Assembly (NCBI GenBank): GCA_021813085.1
Contig: JAKAMA010000096.1
Location: 1-7,931 of the forward strand
Direction of reading: 5' to 3'
Source of the DNA: Chloroflexota bacterium
GTDB lineage: Bacteria > Chloroflexota > Dehalococcoidia > DSTF01 > JACRBR01
DNA length: 7,931 bases
Positions 5,652-7,931 of this stretch are shown piece after piece. The translations under genes and the position numbers were made by a program. The notes beneath the pieces are model-generated. The model made no database searches. It saw only the letters and a list, made by a program, of their open reading frames with translations, and was not told the origin of the DNA. Within the stretch, counting starts at the first letter, position 1; the number at the start of each line of letters is the position of its first letter.

Positions 5652-6503
5652 ATGTCGCACCGGCCCCGCACCTGCCTGACGGTAACCGCATGCCTCGCGC
5701 TGGCGGCCACGCTCGCAGGGTGCGGCCACAGCGGGACCACCACCGGCACGCCGACACGTCAGGTGCCGCCGGCCGCTACCGCAGGCTCCGTCTCGCCCGT
5801 GGCATCCGGTGCCATCGCCACCGCCGCCGCGACGCGCACGCCGGCCCTGACCGACACCGGCTACACGGCACCCGATGGTTCGCCGCTCTACAAGGAGTGT
5901 GTCGCGGCCGGGCTCGCCCTGCCGCCCGTCTACCCGACGCCCGCCGCCACAGAGCCGGTGCCGTCGCCGATTTCGCCGTCGGTGCACGGGGACACGGCGC
6001 CGCCGCCCTCCGCCGTACCGGCGTTCGACCCGATGCGCGTCGCTCCGGCCGCGACGACCGCATGGCACCGTGTGTTCAGTCCGTGCATGCGGTTGACCTT
6101 CCGATACCCGCCCAGCTTCGGGGTGATCACGCCACTCTCCGTACACGGCTATCAGCAGAGAGCGGCGGGCTCGTACGGCACTGCGGACCGCCACGTCATC
6201 GTCGAGCTCCTCATGTCCTACACGACAGAAGACGCGATCGGACTCGTCAGAGGGAGCCCGCTCGCACCGGGCGAGTATCGGTTTGTGAACGACGAGCCCG
6301 CGACGGTTGGCGGTGCGCCCGGCTACGTGACGTACATGACCGAACCGCACGCGCAATTCGCGCAAGAGGTCGCGATCTCGTACATCGTGTCGCCGCGGCC
6401 CCACTGGTACCTGCAGGTCATCGGCGTCTTCGCCGCCCCGTACAGCAAGCCGTCCTTCGCCGACTTCAACGCCGTGGTGTCATCTATCGCGTTCACGCAC
6501 TGA
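5652..6503 (+). CDS. Putative secreted lipoprotein, C-terminal domain loosely PsbP/DcrB-like
   Basis: A 283-residue protein with a lipoprotein signal peptide: basic start (H3, R4, R6), hydrophobic core LTVTACLALAATLAGC and lipobox LAGC with Cys24 as the lipidation site. Residues 25-135 are an Ala/Pro/Thr/Ser-rich low-complexity linker that probably spans cell-wall or surface material. The compact C-terminal domain (about 138-283) starts FSPCMRLTFRYPPSFGVIT and ends with LQVIGVFAAPYSKPSFADFNAVVSSIAF. Its strand order, an N-terminal F-x-YP-x-x-F segment and a closing 'x-F-N-x-V-V-x-S-I' helix, resembles PsbP/DcrB-type stress lipoproteins, but this is a fold-level impression. Cys83 and Cys145 could form a disulfide. 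TGGAG at 5642-5646, five bases before ATG 5652, and the signal peptide fix the start; a longer frame from TTG 5574 is unlikely. It is divergent from the polysaccharide operon. Function unknown. Confidence 0.8.
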   Translation: MSHRPRTCLTVTACLALAATLAGCGHSGTTTGTPTRQVPPAATAGSVSPVASGAIATAAATRTPALTDTGYTAPDGSPLYKECVAAGLALPPVYPTPAATEPVPSPISPSVHGDTAPPPSAVPAFDPMRVAPAATTAWHRVFSPCMRLTFRYPPSFGVITPLSVHGYQQRAAGSYGTADRHVIVELLMSYTTEDAIGLVRGSPLAPGEYRFVNDEPATVGGAPGYVTYMTEPHAQFAQEVAISYIVSPRPHWYLQVIGVFAAPYSKPSFADFNAVVSSIAFTH

Positions 6504-6584
6504 GTGGGTCGCGAGTCACGCCACGAGCGGGCGCCTGATGCAGTCCGCTTGAGCGCCCCCACCCGACAGGCCCTTGTCGAGGGA

Positions 6585-6621
6585 ACAGGACAAAGCGCCC
6601 GGCGGTGGACCGCCGGGCGCT
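6585..6621 (-). terminator. Hairpin terminator of the DEAD-box helicase gene
   Basis: A perfect 12-bp inverted repeat, AGCGCCCGGCGG (6594-6605) with CCGCCGGGCGCT (6610-6621), encloses a TGGA loop. On the minus strand it lies 22 bases after the helicase TAA and is followed by TTTGTCCTGTTCC, a short interrupted T-tract. On the plus strand there is no T-tract, so termination should favour the helicase side. It may still block read-through between the convergent genes or act as an mRNA-stabilising end. The rest of the 140-base convergent gap (6504-6643) shows only short, long-looped inverted repeats. Confidence 0.65.
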
Positions 6622-6643
6622 GGCGCGCTGATGCGCGTATCCC

Positions 6644-7867
6644 TTACCGCCATGCGCCGGCGTGCGTGCGACGCCTGCGCCCGAAGCCGCGGTTGCCGCC
6701 GCCGACGCCCGCGCCGGGCTTGGCGCCGTTCGCCGGCGCCACCACCTTGCTCTCCTGCCCGTCGGCGCCGATGCGCGGCAGCTTCCTCCCGATCCCGCGC
6801 TCGATCTCGTGCCACTTCGGCAGGTCGCCCGGGCCGATCAGCGTGATCGCCCGCCCCGAGCGCCCCATGCGGCCCGTGCGGCCGACGCGGTGCGTGAACA
6901 GCTCGTGCGTCTCCGGCAGCTCGTAGTTGATCACCCGGCTGATGTGCAGCACATCGAGCCCGCGCGCCGCCACGTTCGTCGCCAGAAGCACCGGCGTCTT
7001 GCCCGCACGGAACTTGCCGATCACGCGCTCGCGCTGGCCCTGGCTGAGGTTCCCCTGCAGCACGTCCACCTGGTAGCCCATCCGCTCGAGCTTCAGCCCC
7101 AGGTTGCGCACGCCGTGCTTCGTGCGGCCGAAGACCAGCGTCGTGCCGTCGGTCGGCTCATCGAGCAGCCGGCAGAGCGCCGCGAAGCGGTCCTCGCGCC
7201 CCAGCTCGAACACGAAGTGGTCGATGTCCGGAGCCGCCTCTTCGTCCGCGTGCGACTCGATCACCACCGGGTCCTTGAGGTACTTCGTCGAGACCTTGTG
7301 CACCCACGATGGCGTCGTCGCCGAGAAGAGCGACGTCTGGCGGTCCTTCGCCGCGTAGCCGAGGATGCGCTCGACGTCCGGCGCGAAGCCCCGGTCGAGC
7401 ATCTCGTCCGCCTCGTCGAGCACCAGGTAGGTGATGCCGTCGAGCCGCATCGACCCGCGGCTCAGGTGGTCGAGCACGCGGCCCGGCGTGCCGACGACGA
7501 CCTGCGCGCCGGCGTAGATGTCGTCCTGCTGCGGCCCGAACGCCCGCCCGCCGAAGATCAGCGTCGTGAAGATGCCGGCGGGTTTCGCCAGCTTCTCCAG
7601 CACCTCACCGACCTGCAGCGCCAGCTCGCGCGTCGGCACCAGCACCAGCGCTTGCAGCCATTTGTTCTCGATGTTGATCCGCTCGATCAGCGGCAGCCCG
7701 AAGGCCAGCGTCTTGCCCGAGCCCGTGAAGGCCTGGCCGATGACGTCCCGGCCTTCGAGGAGTGGGGGGATGGATGATGCCTGGATGGGCGTCGGCGTCT
7801 CGATGTGCATCGAAGCCAGCGCCTTGAGGCTCGATGGCCTCAACGCGAATTCACTGAAGGATGACAA
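6644..7867 (-). CDS. DEAD-box ATP-dependent RNA helicase
   Basis: A 407-residue superfamily 2 helicase that unwinds RNA duplexes with ATP in the cytosol, usually in ribosome assembly or mRNA turnover. All motifs are present: Q motif (F7, PTPIQ 25-29), I AFTGSGKT (46-53), Ia PTRELA (78-83), GG (106-107), Ib TPGR (127-130), II DEAD (151-154), III SAT (182-184), IV VFGRTK (245-250), V ATNVAARGLD (296-305) and VI HRVGRTGRMG (326-335). After the two RecA domains only a short Gly/Arg-rich tail remains (GGGNRGFGRRRR, 389-400), a likely nonspecific RNA-binding extension. There is no DbpA-type or CsdA-type C-terminal domain, so I give no subfamily symbol. Translation starts at TTG 7867: AAAGG (7875-7879) lies seven bases upstream and the protein then begins SSFSEFALRPSSLKAL, the normal family N-terminus. 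The frame stays open upstream to the window edge. It is convergent with the lipoprotein gene. Confidence 0.95.
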   Translation of the reverse strand: MSSFSEFALRPSSLKALASMHIETPTPIQASSIPPLLEGRDVIGQAFTGSGKTLAFGLPLIERINIENKWLQALVLVPTRELALQVGEVLEKLAKPAGIFTTLIFGGRAFGPQQDDIYAGAQVVVGTPGRVLDHLSRGSMRLDGITYLVLDEADEMLDRGFAPDVERILGYAAKDRQTSLFSATTPSWVHKVSTKYLKDPVVIESHADEEAAPDIDHFVFELGREDRFAALCRLLDEPTDGTTLVFGRTKHGVRNLGLKLERMGYQVDVLQGNLSQGQRERVIGKFRAGKTPVLLATNVAARGLDVLHISRVINYELPETHELFTHRVGRTGRMGRSGRAITLIGPGDLPKWHEIERGIGRKLPRIGADGQESKVVAPANGAKPGAGVGGGNRGFGRRRRTHAGAWR

Positions 7868-7916
7868 GCAGATACCTTTCGTCAGAAGATTTCTTCTCGA
7901 CGACCAGTGCGAAAGG
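7868..7916 (-). promoter_or_regulatory. Structured 5' leader of the helicase gene that can sequester the Shine-Dalgarno
   Basis: Two overlapping inverted repeats precede the TTG start. CCTTTCG and CGAAAGG (7875-7881 and 7910-7916) form a perfect 7-bp pair; in the mRNA the downstream arm contains the Shine-Dalgarno AAAGG. Nested inside, TCGTC-AGAAG (7879-7888) and CTTCT-C-GACGA (7893-7903) form a 10-bp stem with one bulge and a 4-base loop. The full 10-bp inner hairpin leaves AAGG just outside it, whereas the outer pairing covers it, so the two are partly exclusive. This is an arrangement suited to control of translation. The leader is cut at the window end. Confidence 0.5.
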
Positions 7917-7931
7917 CGACACCGGCTCGAT

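Noticed and set aside
5504..5749. Minus-strand 81-codon frame between the divergent genes
   Set aside because: It overlaps the lipoprotein signal-peptide region, lacks a Shine-Dalgarno and has no recognisable protein features.
6526..6558. Inverted repeats just after the lipoprotein stop as its terminator
   Set aside because: Stems are only 5-6 bp with loops of 14-18 bases and no T-tract.
6662..7777. A 371-codon plus-strand frame opposite the helicase
   Set aside because: Antisense of a complete DEAD-box gene; composition is His/Arg/Gln-rich and featureless.

Overview
This is a GC-rich bacterial window (roughly 70% G+C by eye) with six protein-coding genes. I see no rRNA, tRNA, CRISPR or insertion sequence. 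The free-living high-GC style, a lipobox lipoprotein, the CCTCACCCC/CCTCTCC-type intergenic hairpin repeat, heptanucleotide tandem repeats and frequent TTG starts would fit a Chloroflexota-like or other environmental high-GC lineage. No marker gene settles this, so the taxonomy is only a guess.

Positions 1-5460, minus strand: a surface-polysaccharide operon read right to left. A strong sigma70-type promoter (TTGACG, 17-nt spacer, TATAGT; 5427-5455) precedes a Wzz-like chain-length/co-polymerase membrane protein (4538-5404). Then come a GT4 glycosyltransferase (3065-4429), a Wzx-type lipid-linked-glycan flippase (1545-2954), a second GT4 glycosyltransferase (319-1542, two bases after the flippase stop) and the first 90 codons of a riboflavin-pathway deaminase RibD (1-271, cut by the window edge). 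The transferases would add sugars to a lipid-linked glycan, the flippase would export it and the Wzz-like protein would govern chain length. No Wzy polymerase or priming transferase is visible. Two intra-operon gaps carry repeats: a hairpin repeat between the first transferase and the flippase, and heptamer arrays at both ends of the 3065-4429 gene.

Positions 5405-5651 form a divergent intergenic region. On the plus strand, 5652-6503 encodes a secreted lipoprotein with a low-complexity Ala/Pro/Thr linker and a C-terminal domain that loosely resembles PsbP/DcrB-type folds. It converges with a DEAD-box RNA helicase on the minus strand (6644-7867). A 12-bp GC hairpin between them is a probable terminator for the helicase. 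The helicase has a TTG start, and its leader can fold so that its Shine-Dalgarno sequence is paired.

Most of this is ordinary polysaccharide and housekeeping content. The points most worth checking are the helicase leader structure, the Cys-to-His change at a RibD zinc-ligand position, the heptamer arrays bracketing one glycosyltransferase, and the possible leaderless internal promoters.
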